Assembly (NCBI RefSeq): GCF_927798115.1
Contig: NZ_CAKMMG010000001.1
Coordinates: 806,001 to 870,000, forward strand
Direction of reading: 5' to 3'
DNA: 64,000 nt
Origin: Paenibacillus auburnensis
GTDB lineage: Bacteria > Bacillota > Bacilli > Paenibacillales > Paenibacillaceae
Made by a program: the position numbers and the translations under genes
Shown: positions 1 to 7,302 of the stretch, piece by piece
How the letters are laid out: each line of letters starts with the position of its first letter
How positions within the stretch are numbered: position 1 is the first letter of the stretch
Notes under the pieces: model-generated
Seen by the model: only the letters and a program-made list of their open reading frames with translations
The model's database searches: none
What the model was told of the DNA's origin: nothing

Positions 1-1341
1 GTTGTGGTTACGCTGCGTCCCATTGCCGCCTATCTTGACGTTGATCTGGAAATACCGGTATTGATCGCTCTGCTGGTCTGTCTGATTCCAACGACAATCG
101 GCGGACTGCTCTCGGCTATCGGGATTGCGGGGATGGACCGTGTTACACAGTTCAATGTACTGGCGATGTCCGGTAAGGCCGTTGAAGCCGCCGGAGATAT
201 CAATACGATGATTCTGGATAAGACCGGGACGATTACCTTCGGGAACCGGATGGCGAGCGAATTTGTTCCTGTTGGCAAGGAGACAGAGGAGGATGTGGCC
301 GTATGGGCTGCGCTAAGCTCACTTAAGGACGAGACACCGGAAGGACGTTCAGTCATTGAGCTCGTTAAAAAGCTGGGTTACAGCTACGATGCCGGACTTG
401 CTTCAGGAGCAGAGTTTATAGAATTCCGGGCTGAAACGCGGATGAGTGGAATGGATCTTTCAGATGGCCATAAAGTCCGCAAAGGGGCTGTGGATTCCGT
501 CAAACGCTGGGTGGCTTCTCAAGGAGGAATCATCCCGGATAACCTGGATCAGCACTCGAACATCATTGCCGGCAAAGGCGGCACTCCGCTTGCTGTAGCA
601 GTAGATAACCGCATCTACGGTCTCATTTATCTGAAAGATACCGTAAAGCCTGGTATGAAGGAGCGGTTCGAAGAGCTGCGCAAAATGGGAATCAAAACCA
701 TTATGTGTACCGGTGACAACCCGCTTACAGCAGCAACCATCGCCGCGGAAGCCGGTGTGGATGGATTTATTGCCGAAAGTACACCGGAGAATAAAATAGA
801 GGTCATCCGCAGTGAACAGAAGGAAGGCAAGCTGGTGGCCATGACGGGTGACGGCACCAACGATGCGCCGGCACTTGCTCAAGCGGATGTGGGGCTTGCA
901 ATGAACAGCGGCACTACAGCTGCCAAAGAAGCGGCCAATATGTTTGATCTGGACTCTGACCCGTCCAAGATTATTGAAGTTGTGGCGATCGGCAAGCAGT
1001 TGCTCATGACACGTGGCGCACTGACCACGTTCAGTATCGCCAATGATATCGCCAAGTATTTTGCCATTATCCCGGCGATGTTCACACTGGCTATTCCGGA
1101 GATGGAAGTGCTGAATATTATGGGGCTTGGCTCGCCAAGTTCGGCGATTATCTCCGCGCTGATCTTTAACGCGATCATTATCCCGCTGCTTATCCCGCTA
1201 GCAATGAGGGGTGTATCCTATAAGCCGATGAGCTCCACCAGGCTGCTGCGGCGCAATATTTTCATCTACGGGTTCGGTGGAGTGGCTGTGCCTTTCCTCG
1301 GCATTAAGCTGATTGATATGGTTGTCAGCCTTTGGATCTAG
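1..1341 (+). CDS. kdpB: Potassium-transporting ATPase subunit B, C-terminal part (KdpB)
   Basis: Catalytic subunit of the high-affinity Kdp K+ pump, a P-type ATPase in the cytoplasmic membrane. The gene is cut by the left edge, so about 446 of the usual ~680 residues remain. Counting from the GTG at base 4, the phosphorylated Asp of the DKTGTIT motif is near residue 72 (base 217). The hinge motif [11 protein letters not shown] follows, and then hydrophobic segments that form the last membrane helices. An upstream membrane segment containing the ion-gate sequence IPTTIGG is also present. kdpC follows 39 bases downstream, so the two are one operon. The kdpF and kdpA genes and any promoter would lie to the left of the window. 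Confidence 0.97.
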   Translation, partial: VVVTLRPIAAYLDVDLEIPVLIALLVCLIPTTIGGLLSAIGIAGMDRVTQFNVLAMSGKAVEAAGDINTMILDKTGTITFGNRMASEFVPVGKETEEDVAVWAALSSLKDETPEGRSVIELVKKLGYSYDAGLASGAEFIEFRAETRMSGMDLSDGHKVRKGAVDSVKRWVASQGGIIPDNLDQHSNIIAGKGGTPLAVAVDNRIYGLIYLKDTVKPGMKERFEELRKMGIKTIMCTGDNPLTAATIAAEAGVDGFIAESTPENKIEVIRSEQKEGKLVAMTGDGTNDAPALAQADVGLAMNSGTTAAKEAANMFDLDSDPSKIIEVVAIGKQLLMTRGALTTFSIANDIAKYFAIIPAMFTLAIPEMEVLNIMGLGSPSSAIISALIFNAIIIPLLIPLAMRGVSYKPMSSTRLLRRNIFIYGFGGVAVPFLGIKLIDMVVSLWI

Positions 1342-1380
1342 AGGAACAAGTTCTAGCGGCAGAAAGGATGAACATTAATA

Positions 1381-1995
1381 ATGTTAAATAACGAATCAAA
1401 CCAGCAATCTTCCGTTTCCAAGACATCTTATTTCATAAGCATAGTAAGGCTCAGCGCCGTATTAATTATTCTTTGCGGGATTGTTTATCCGCTGGCCTCT
1501 ACTGCGCTTGCCCAGGTATTTATGCCTTCTCAGGCTAACGGCAGCCTGCTGAAGAACAGCAGGGGGGAGGTTGTCGGCTCCGAGCTGATCGGACAAAGCT
1601 TCACGGATCCGTCGTTATTCCAAGGCCGGGTATCGAGCATCAACTACAAGGCTGAAGCATCGGGCTCGAACAATTATGGCCCGTCCAATCCGGATATGCT
1701 GCAGCGCATTAGTGACAGCATCGCACAGTGGAAGAAGGATAACCCTGAGGTGCCAATTAGTCAATTGCCTGTTGATCTGATTACGAATTCCGGATCGGGT
1801 CTTGATCCTCATATCTCGCCTGCAGCTGCTAGGGTACAAATTCCAAGAATCAGTAACCTGACCGGCATTCCAGCGGATCAGCTTGAGGAACTGGTAGTGA
1901 AGACTACGGAAGGCCGTGACCTGGGCTTGTTTGGTGAGGAACGTGTAAATGTACTGAAGCTCAATTTGGCTCTATCAGAATTATCTAAGAAATAA
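1381..1995 (+). CDS. kdpC: Potassium-transporting ATPase subunit C (KdpC)
   Basis: Accessory subunit of the Kdp K+ pump, which stabilises the complex and helps nucleotide binding. The 204 residues are about the usual length. There is a single N-terminal membrane helix (residues ~20-42). After it come the conserved family blocks [16 protein letters not shown] and the [14 protein letters not shown] stretch that defines KdpC. The end carries [10 protein letters not shown]. It follows kdpB closely and is followed by a GC-rich hairpin before the KdpD-like gene. Confidence 0.97.
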   Translation: MLNNESNQQSSVSKTSYFISIVRLSAVLIILCGIVYPLASTALAQVFMPSQANGSLLKNSRGEVVGSELIGQSFTDPSLFQGRVSSINYKAEASGSNNYGPSNPDMLQRISDSIAQWKKDNPEVPISQLPVDLITNSGSGLDPHISPAAARVQIPRISNLTGIPADQLEELVVKTTEGRDLGLFGEERVNVLKLNLALSELSKK

Positions 1996-2006
1996 TCCGG
2001 CTCTTG

Positions 2007-2033
2007 CCCTGCCCGCGCGGTTTGCGGGCAGGG
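2007..2033 (+). other. GC-rich hairpin between kdpC and the KdpD-like gene
   Basis: A 10-bp perfect stem (CCCTGCCCGC pairing with GCGGGCAGGG) around a 7-base loop. It is followed by TACTTTCC, which is not a proper U-tract. It may be a weak terminator or an mRNA-stabilising element that lowers expression of the next gene relative to kdpBC. Confidence 0.5.
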
Positions 2034-2062
2034 TACTTTCCGGTTATGGATGGAGGGTAGGT

Positions 2063-4378
2063 ATGGCACCTTACAAACGTAAAAGCGCGGAAGAAATCCT
2101 GTATTCGATCTACAAGCTGCACCGGGGCAGATTAAAGATTATCATCGGTTCTGTCAGCGGCTCGGGTAAAACTTATCATATGCTGGAGGAAGGCAAGCTG
2201 CTGAAACAGCAGGGCATTGATGTGGTCATCAGTGCAGTTTCGACTATGGGGCGGTCTGAAACTGTCCAGCAGCTGGCGGATCTTGAACGGATACCCAGCA
2301 TTCATTGGTGGCAGGGCAGCAAGGAGCAGAAGGATCTTCCATTAGACACCTTAATTGAACGCAATCCGGAAGTGGTTCTCGTGGATGGTCTGGCTCACCG
2401 CAACCGCGAGGGAGCCCGTTATCCGACAAGACTGGAAGATATAAGCTATTTAATGGACAACGGGATCAGCGTCATTACGACGATCAATGTTTATGAGCTG
2501 GGTGGAGTAGGCGAAACCATTTTTCAAATGACGGGTATCCGTGCAGAAGAGACGGTTCCGCTGAATACATTGGAGCTTGCGGATGAAGTGCGGCTGATCG
2601 ATGTATCGCCAGAGACGATACTTAAGCGGATAGAGGAAGGCATACTGGGTGATCAGGCACATCCTGCTATGTCCCGTAGAGGAAATCTCGGCGTTCTCCG
2701 TGAATTGTCACTGCGTTTGGTGGCGGAAGGTGTAAATGAATCACTGGAAAAATACCGCGAAGCAGAGGGACTTACCGGCCCCTCCGGTGCTACGGAGCGG
2801 ATTCTGGTTTCCAGCCAGTATCATTGGAACGGCTCGCTCTACGTGAGGAGAGGCCAGCAGATTGCCAAGCGACTAAACGGTGATCTGCGGGTTGTAACCT
2901 TTGTATTGCTGGGCCGCAAACTGACCAAGGAACAGCAGACCTTCAAGCGCTCGATCATGAAGCTGGTTGACCGGGTGGAAGGAAAATTCGAAGAGCTTCA
3001 GCTGGACCATATCCGCCAGCTACCCTCTGTCCTTGTACGGTATGCTACGCAAAATAACGTGACCCGGATTGTGATGGGGCATTCGAAAAAAAGCCGCTGG
3101 CAGGAAAAGTGGCAGGGCTCCATTGCGAATCAGGTGCTGCGGAAAACGCAGAACATCGACGTGTTTCTGATGGCAGACCGGGTGCAGCAGGACGGGGAAC
3201 GGATTTTACCGGTCAAATCGCAATCCATTAGTTCAGAAGAGCCTTTTCATCGTCTGACCCGTCAAGAGCTGGAGCAGAAGATTGAAACGATTAGGCGAGG
3301 AACCTTTAAGGTCTATATCGGTGCGGCTCCCGGAGTAGGCAAAACCTATAAAATGCTGCAGGAGGGCAATCTTCTGCTAAACCGGGGGATCGACGTGGTG
3401 ATCGGTCTGCTGGAAACCCACGGAAGAAAAGAAACCCAGGCGCAGATCGGCGGGTTACCAATGATTCCGCGGGCCAGGATTCCCTATCAGTCTACTCTGC
3501 TGGAAGAAATGGATACTGAAGCAATCATAATCCGCCACCCGGAGGTTGTACTGGTGGATGAGCTAGCCCATACCAATGTGCCCGGCAGTCAGAGCGGTAA
3601 GCGGTATGAGGATGTTATCCGTCTTTTGGAAAACGGTATTTCTGTCATCACTACGGTGAATGTTCAGCATCTCGAAAGCCTGAATGATGCTGTTGCCCAG
3701 TTAACGGGTGTGCGGGTTCGCGAGACCGTGCCGGATGCGATACTAAAAATGGCTGGCGAAGTCGAGTTGATCGACGTCACGCCGCAAATGCTGCAGGAGC
3801 GGATGCGGGAAGGGAAAATTTACGCCTCCGAGAAGGTGAATCAGGCGCTGGAATCCTTTTTTAAGCTCGGCAATCTAATAGCGCTGCGCGAACTGGCCCT
3901 TCGTGAAATCGCGGATGATGTAGATGAACGGCTGGAAGCATGGGATCGAGATACATCCCTGCGCGGTCCCTGGAGCAGACGTGAGGTTATCTTTGTGTGC
4001 GTGGATCTGGGGCCGCAGGCAGAGCGGTTGATCCGCCGCGGCTTCCGTATCGCCCACCGCTTAAAAGCAGAATGGTATGTGAATTATGTGCACTGCGGGG
4101 CGCCCCTCATGGATGATGGGCAGAAGCGGCTTGAGACACTGCGGCATTTGACGGAAAGGTTAGGCGGGATAATGGAAACTGCCGAGGCGGGCAGCGGCGG
4201 TAATTTTCATGAGCACCTGTTAAGCCGGATGAATGATGTGCATACGACCCAGCTGATTATCGGGCAATCTAGAAGAGCGCTATGGCGGTCTTTTTTCAAG
4301 GAAAGTCTTGTACATTTCCTGCTTCGGAATGCACGCCATATGGATATGCTGATTGTAGCGGATTTGAGGAAGTGTTGA
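2063..4378 (+). CDS. Tandem KdpD sensor-domain protein without histidine kinase
   Basis: 771 residues made of two KdpD N-terminal units, each a P-loop KdpD domain followed by a universal-stress-protein (USP) domain. No HAMP, DHp or HATPase kinase domain and no membrane helices are visible. Copy 1 has a P-loop at residues 29-37 (GSVSGSGKT) and a changed Walker-B-like block, DGLAH at 108-112. Copy 2 has the canonical GAAPGVGKT at 420-428 and DELAHTNVPG from 499. USP-like segments lie at ~250-370 and ~640-765. In other Firmicutes single-copy, kinase-less KdpD proteins sit beside kdp genes, and some KdpD USP domains bind c-di-AMP (family knowledge). ATG start behind GGAGGG. A role sensing or tuning the Kdp pump is inferred from position. 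Confidence 0.85.
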   Translation: MAPYKRKSAEEILYSIYKLHRGRLKIIIGSVSGSGKTYHMLEEGKLLKQQGIDVVISAVSTMGRSETVQQLADLERIPSIHWWQGSKEQKDLPLDTLIERNPEVVLVDGLAHRNREGARYPTRLEDISYLMDNGISVITTINVYELGGVGETIFQMTGIRAEETVPLNTLELADEVRLIDVSPETILKRIEEGILGDQAHPAMSRRGNLGVLRELSLRLVAEGVNESLEKYREAEGLTGPSGATERILVSSQYHWNGSLYVRRGQQIAKRLNGDLRVVTFVLLGRKLTKEQQTFKRSIMKLVDRVEGKFEELQLDHIRQLPSVLVRYATQNNVTRIVMGHSKKSRWQEKWQGSIANQVLRKTQNIDVFLMADRVQQDGERILPVKSQSISSEEPFHRLTRQELEQKIETIRRGTFKVYIGAAPGVGKTYKMLQEGNLLLNRGIDVVIGLLETHGRKETQAQIGGLPMIPRARIPYQSTLLEEMDTEAIIIRHPEVVLVDELAHTNVPGSQSGKRYEDVIRLLENGISVITTVNVQHLESLNDAVAQLTGVRVRETVPDAILKMAGEVELIDVTPQMLQERMREGKIYASEKVNQALESFFKLGNLIALRELALREIADDVDERLEAWDRDTSLRGPWSRREVIFVCVDLGPQAERLIRRGFRIAHRLKAEWYVNYVHCGAPLMDDGQKRLETLRHLTERLGGIMETAEAGSGGNFHEHLLSRMNDVHTTQLIIGQSRRALWRSFFKESLVHFLLRNARHMDMLIVADLRKC

Positions 4379-4403
4379 AATCGAATAGCGGCAATGTTAT
4401 GAT
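4375..4403 (+). promoter_or_regulatory. Sigma-A promoter for the ABC-F leader
   Basis: TTGAAA at 4375-4380, a 17-bp spacer, then TATGAT at 4398-4403. The -35 overlaps the stop codon of the KdpD-like gene. Transcription would start near 4410, upstream of all the leader elements described next. Confidence 0.65.
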
Positions 4404-4415
4404 ACCAGTACCTAA

Positions 4416-4634
4416 ATGACAGGAGTTGACAAGGATAATGTAGGATTTCTTGCGCTTATATAAAACAATAAAACAGTTCCTGCGAGTTCTATTTCGCATG
4501 TTTTATTCTTTATATGCAAGAAAGTTACTGCATCCTTTCACTCAGATATTAGCCTGTTCAGCCCCGACGGCGGGCTGGGTTTGCTGTATTTATTTGAGCT
4601 GCGAGAAGCTAACTTTCTTGCAGCTCATTTTTTT
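4416..4634 (+). promoter_or_regulatory. Ribosome-mediated transcription attenuator leader of the ABC-F gene
   Basis: Three mutually exclusive pairings can be read. (1) An anti-antiterminator: 4446-4464 (TTTCTTGC, 4-base bulge, ATATAAA) with 4509-4523 (TTTATATGCAAGAAA). (2) An antiterminator: 4516-4527 (GCAAGAAAGTTA) with 4610-4621, 12 bp perfect. (3) A terminator: 4596-4607 with 4615-4626 followed by seven Ts (4628-4634). A Shine-Dalgarno-like AGGAG at 4421-4425 precedes an ATG-TAG start-stop at 4438-4443. A 15-codon frame from ATG 4416 to TAA 4463 covers the same bases but has no ribosome site. A ribosome stalled here would mask the 5' arm at 4446-4464 and so favour read-through. This logic matches attenuators known upstream of vmlR and other ABC-F genes. 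Confidence 0.8.
4595..4634 (+). terminator. Intrinsic terminator inside the ABC-F leader
   Basis: A 12-bp stem with one G-U wobble (GAGCTGCGAGAA with TTCTTGCAGCTC), a 7-base loop and a following run of seven T. It ends 18 bases before the ABC-F start codon, so it would stop transcription unless the antiterminator forms. Confidence 0.85.
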
Positions 4635-4652
4635 ATACAGGAGGATTACTTC

Positions 4653-6131
4653 ATGTCATTAATTAATGTGTCGAACTTAACGTTTGCCTATGACGGCAGC
4701 TACGATAACATCTTCGAGAATGTAAGCTTTCAGCTGGATACCGATTGGAAATTAGGATTTACCGGGAGAAACGGAAGAGGAAAAACGACCTTTCTGAATT
4801 TGCTGCTCGGCAAATATGAATACAGCGGAAGTATATCCGCGAAAGTCAGCTTTGAATATTTTCCTTTCCCGGTAGAGCATAAAGAATATCTGACTATAGA
4901 CGTGATCGAGGAAATCTGCCCGGATGTCCAGCAGTGGCAATTCATGCGTGAGCTCACCTTGCTTCAGGTTTCTGATGATGTACTCTACCGTCCATTTGAA
5001 TCGCTGTCGAACGGAGAGCAGACGAAGGTGCTGCTGGCAGCTTTATTCCTGATGGAGGACCGATTTCTGCTGATCGATGAACCGACCAATCATCTCGATA
5101 TGGAGGGAAGACAACTTGTCAGTGATTATCTTAAAGGGAAAAGCGGCTATATCCTGGTGTCCCATGACAGGGCCTTCCTGGATAATTGTGTAGACCATAT
5201 TCTCTCCATCAATAAGACTGGGATTGACATTCAAAAAGGCAATTTCTCCGAGTGGTGGGACAATAAAGAGCGGCAGGATGCTTTTGAGCTGGCGGAGAAT
5301 GACAAGCTGCGTACAGACATCAAACGCCTGTCGGATGCCGCCAAACGCACTAGCAACTGGTCACATGAAGTAGAGAAGACAAAAAACGGCACACGGAATT
5401 CAGGCTCAAAGTTAGATAAAGGCTATGTCGGACATAAGGCCGCCAAAATGATGAAGCGCTCGAAATCCATCGAGCAAAGGCAGCAGACGGCCATCGACGA
5501 GAAATCCAAGCTGCTTCAGAACATAGAGAGCTCCAGCAGCCTTAAGATTACCCAGCTTGCCTATCATAAGAAACAGCTTGCTGAATTTGACCATGTCTCC
5601 ATTCATTACGGGGAGCGTACAGTATGCACTGACGTTAGCTTTGTGATTGAACAGGGGGAGCGTATCGCCCTTTCCGGCAAGAATGGCTCCGGGAAATCCA
5701 GTCTGCTCAAACTGCTCACCGGTGACAAAATCAGCTATTCCGGGATTGTCCGAACAGGCAGCCAACTGAAAGTCTCCTACGTATCCCAAGATACTTCATT
5801 CCTTCAGGGCAGCTTATCGGACTATGCTCGGCAGCATGATCTTGATGAAAGCCTGTTTAAAGCAATCCTCAGAAAACTCGATTTTGCCAGAGTGCAATTT
5901 GAAAAGGATATGTCATCGTACAGCGGAGGCCAGAAAAAGAAAGTGCTGATCGCCCGCAGCCTTAGTGAGAAAGTTCATCTGCATATCTGGGATGAGCCGC
6001 TTAATTATATTGACATCATCTCCCGGATGCAAATCGAGGAGCTGCTGCTTGAATTCACGCCAACCTTGCTGTTTGTTGAGCATGACCGGGAGTTTTGCAA
6101 GAACATTGCCACTAAGGTCATTGAACTTTAA
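4653..6131 (+). CDS. ABC-F ribosome-protection protein (antibiotic resistance type)
   Basis: 492 residues with two ATP-binding cassettes and no membrane segments. The first cassette has Walker A GRNGRGKTT, signature LSNGEQ and Walker B LLIDEPTNHLD. The second has GKNGSGKSS, YSGGQKKK and WDEPLNYID. The charged linker between them is where such proteins reach the peptidyl-transferase centre. The length and attenuated leader fit the resistance ABC-F group (Lsa/VmlR-like), which displaces lincosamides, streptogramin A or pleuromutilins from the ribosome. The drug range cannot be read here. ATG 4653 was chosen because AGGAGG lies at 4639-4644. The frame is open 24 codons further upstream, but that part lies over the terminator. 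Confidence 0.9.
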   Translation: MSLINVSNLTFAYDGSYDNIFENVSFQLDTDWKLGFTGRNGRGKTTFLNLLLGKYEYSGSISAKVSFEYFPFPVEHKEYLTIDVIEEICPDVQQWQFMRELTLLQVSDDVLYRPFESLSNGEQTKVLLAALFLMEDRFLLIDEPTNHLDMEGRQLVSDYLKGKSGYILVSHDRAFLDNCVDHILSINKTGIDIQKGNFSEWWDNKERQDAFELAENDKLRTDIKRLSDAAKRTSNWSHEVEKTKNGTRNSGSKLDKGYVGHKAAKMMKRSKSIEQRQQTAIDEKSKLLQNIESSSSLKITQLAYHKKQLAEFDHVSIHYGERTVCTDVSFVIEQGERIALSGKNGSGKSSLLKLLTGDKISYSGIVRTGSQLKVSYVSQDTSFLQGSLSDYARQHDLDESLFKAILRKLDFARVQFEKDMSSYSGGQKKKVLIARSLSEKVHLHIWDEPLNYIDIISRMQIEELLLEFTPTLLFVEHDREFCKNIATKVIEL

Positions 6132-6226
6132 TCGGTTATACGCTCCTCGATCTAAAGCACCCGCGCCAGCTGACCGGTTACAAAATCCTATCTTTTCTAA
6201 GCTATCCACCGAATATATTACCACCT

Positions 6227-6251
6227 AAGCCGCGGTCATCGCGGCTTTTTG
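6227..6251 (+). terminator. Terminator after the ABC-F gene
   Basis: 8-bp stem AAGCCGCG/CGCGGCTT with a 5-base loop, followed by T residues. It lies between two convergent genes. Confidence 0.7.
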
Positions 6252-6281
6252 GTATGACGCTTGTATCCGCGATTCCGCACC

Positions 6282-7178
6282 TCACTTAAAGCCTTGGCCC
6301 ACCCGGTTCATGAAAATATTTAATACCTTGTGGCTGGTGTTCTCAGCCTTCCGGACCCCGTACAGATAATGCTTCTTGGCATCCGTGATAATTAGCGGAA
6401 TCATGGTAATATCGGCCCCGGCTTTTATCCACGGATAGCCCTTAAGAGAGAAGTCGGTAGCTATCGTAACTGCGAGATTCTCTCTTACTGCCCTATGTAT
6501 CGCTTCCACATGGTTGGTTCGGAATAGAACATCTGCTGAATCCCCGAGCCGGGCGACTATATTAGCAATATATTTGTCGTCATACAATACAAAACTGCAG
6601 TTCCGCAGATCATCCGGCGTCACACTCTGTTTGGCTGCGAGCGGTGACTGTTTGCTTACCCCGATAACGAGTCCGCCCTCAATGATCTCTTCAAAATATA
6701 AATCGGGATATTTCTCATTTATGCTGGACAGCAATATAAAAGCAAGATCAAGACTGCCATCCGATACTTCCCTTATCAAATCTACTGTTCCGCCCTCAAT
6801 AATCTCAAGCTGCAGGCTGGGATAGTCCTTCTTGAGCTGTACCAGCACATCCACCAGCAGGCCCATCGGTCCGGGAATGGTGCCTATCCGGATTTTGGCA
6901 TTATTAATCCCGTTGTAATTTTGCGCTTCAATACGCAGCTCTTGCACTTCCTTGAGAATATTCTTCGCCTTCTGGATAATCAGTTCACCTTCCGGCGTCT
7001 GAACAGCACCGCTGCGGGAGCGGATAAAAATCTTCATGTTCAGTTCCTGCTCCAGCAGGGAAATTGACCGGCTGACACCAGCGACAGTCATTAGCCGGTT
7101 CTGCGCGGCGCGGGTAAGTGATCCGCATCGGGCAACTTCCACGATACATTCCAGCTGTTCCAGATTCACCAGGTTCAC
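6282..7178 (-). CDS. LysR-family transcriptional regulator
   Basis: About 298 residues. An N-terminal winged helix-turn-helix (EQLECIVEVARCGSLTRAAQ, then VSRSISLLEQEL) is followed by a LysR substrate-binding domain from about residue 90 (IRIGTIPGPMG). It diverges from the YhgE-like gene across an AT-rich gap, so that gene is the likely target; the effector is unknown. A GTG at 7184 is in frame, but the GTG at 7178 has better spacing from the AAGGA ribosome site. Confidence 0.88.
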   Translation of the reverse strand: MNLVNLEQLECIVEVARCGSLTRAAQNRLMTVAGVSRSISLLEQELNMKIFIRSRSGAVQTPEGELIIQKAKNILKEVQELRIEAQNYNGINNAKIRIGTIPGPMGLLVDVLVQLKKDYPSLQLEIIEGGTVDLIREVSDGSLDLAFILLSSINEKYPDLYFEEIIEGGLVIGVSKQSPLAAKQSVTPDDLRNCSFVLYDDKYIANIVARLGDSADVLFRTNHVEAIHRAVRENLAVTIATDFSLKGYPWIKAGADITMIPLIITDAKKHYLYGVRKAENTSHKVLNIFMNRVGQGFK

Positions 7179-7302
7179 ACTCACTTTCCTTAACTAAAAG
7201 TTAACAAATATAAATATATTATTAATTTAATTAATTAAAAATATATGTTAGTATGTGCCAGAAGTCAATATAGGAGAACACAGAGAATAAGGAGAAATAA
7301 TC

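Noticed and set aside
460..882. Reverse-strand ORFs inside kdpB
   Set aside because: No ribosome sites. They are shadows of a strongly conserved plus-strand gene.
4426..4431. TTGACA as a promoter -35
   Set aside because: No -10 hexamer lies 16-18 bases downstream. It falls inside the leader just after the SD of the start-stop ORF, while a better promoter exists at 4375-4403.
4450..4662. A 70-codon ORF across the ABC-F leader
   Set aside because: It begins at TTG with poor spacing and covers the attenuator stems. The product looks random, and it runs into the ABC-F start in another frame.
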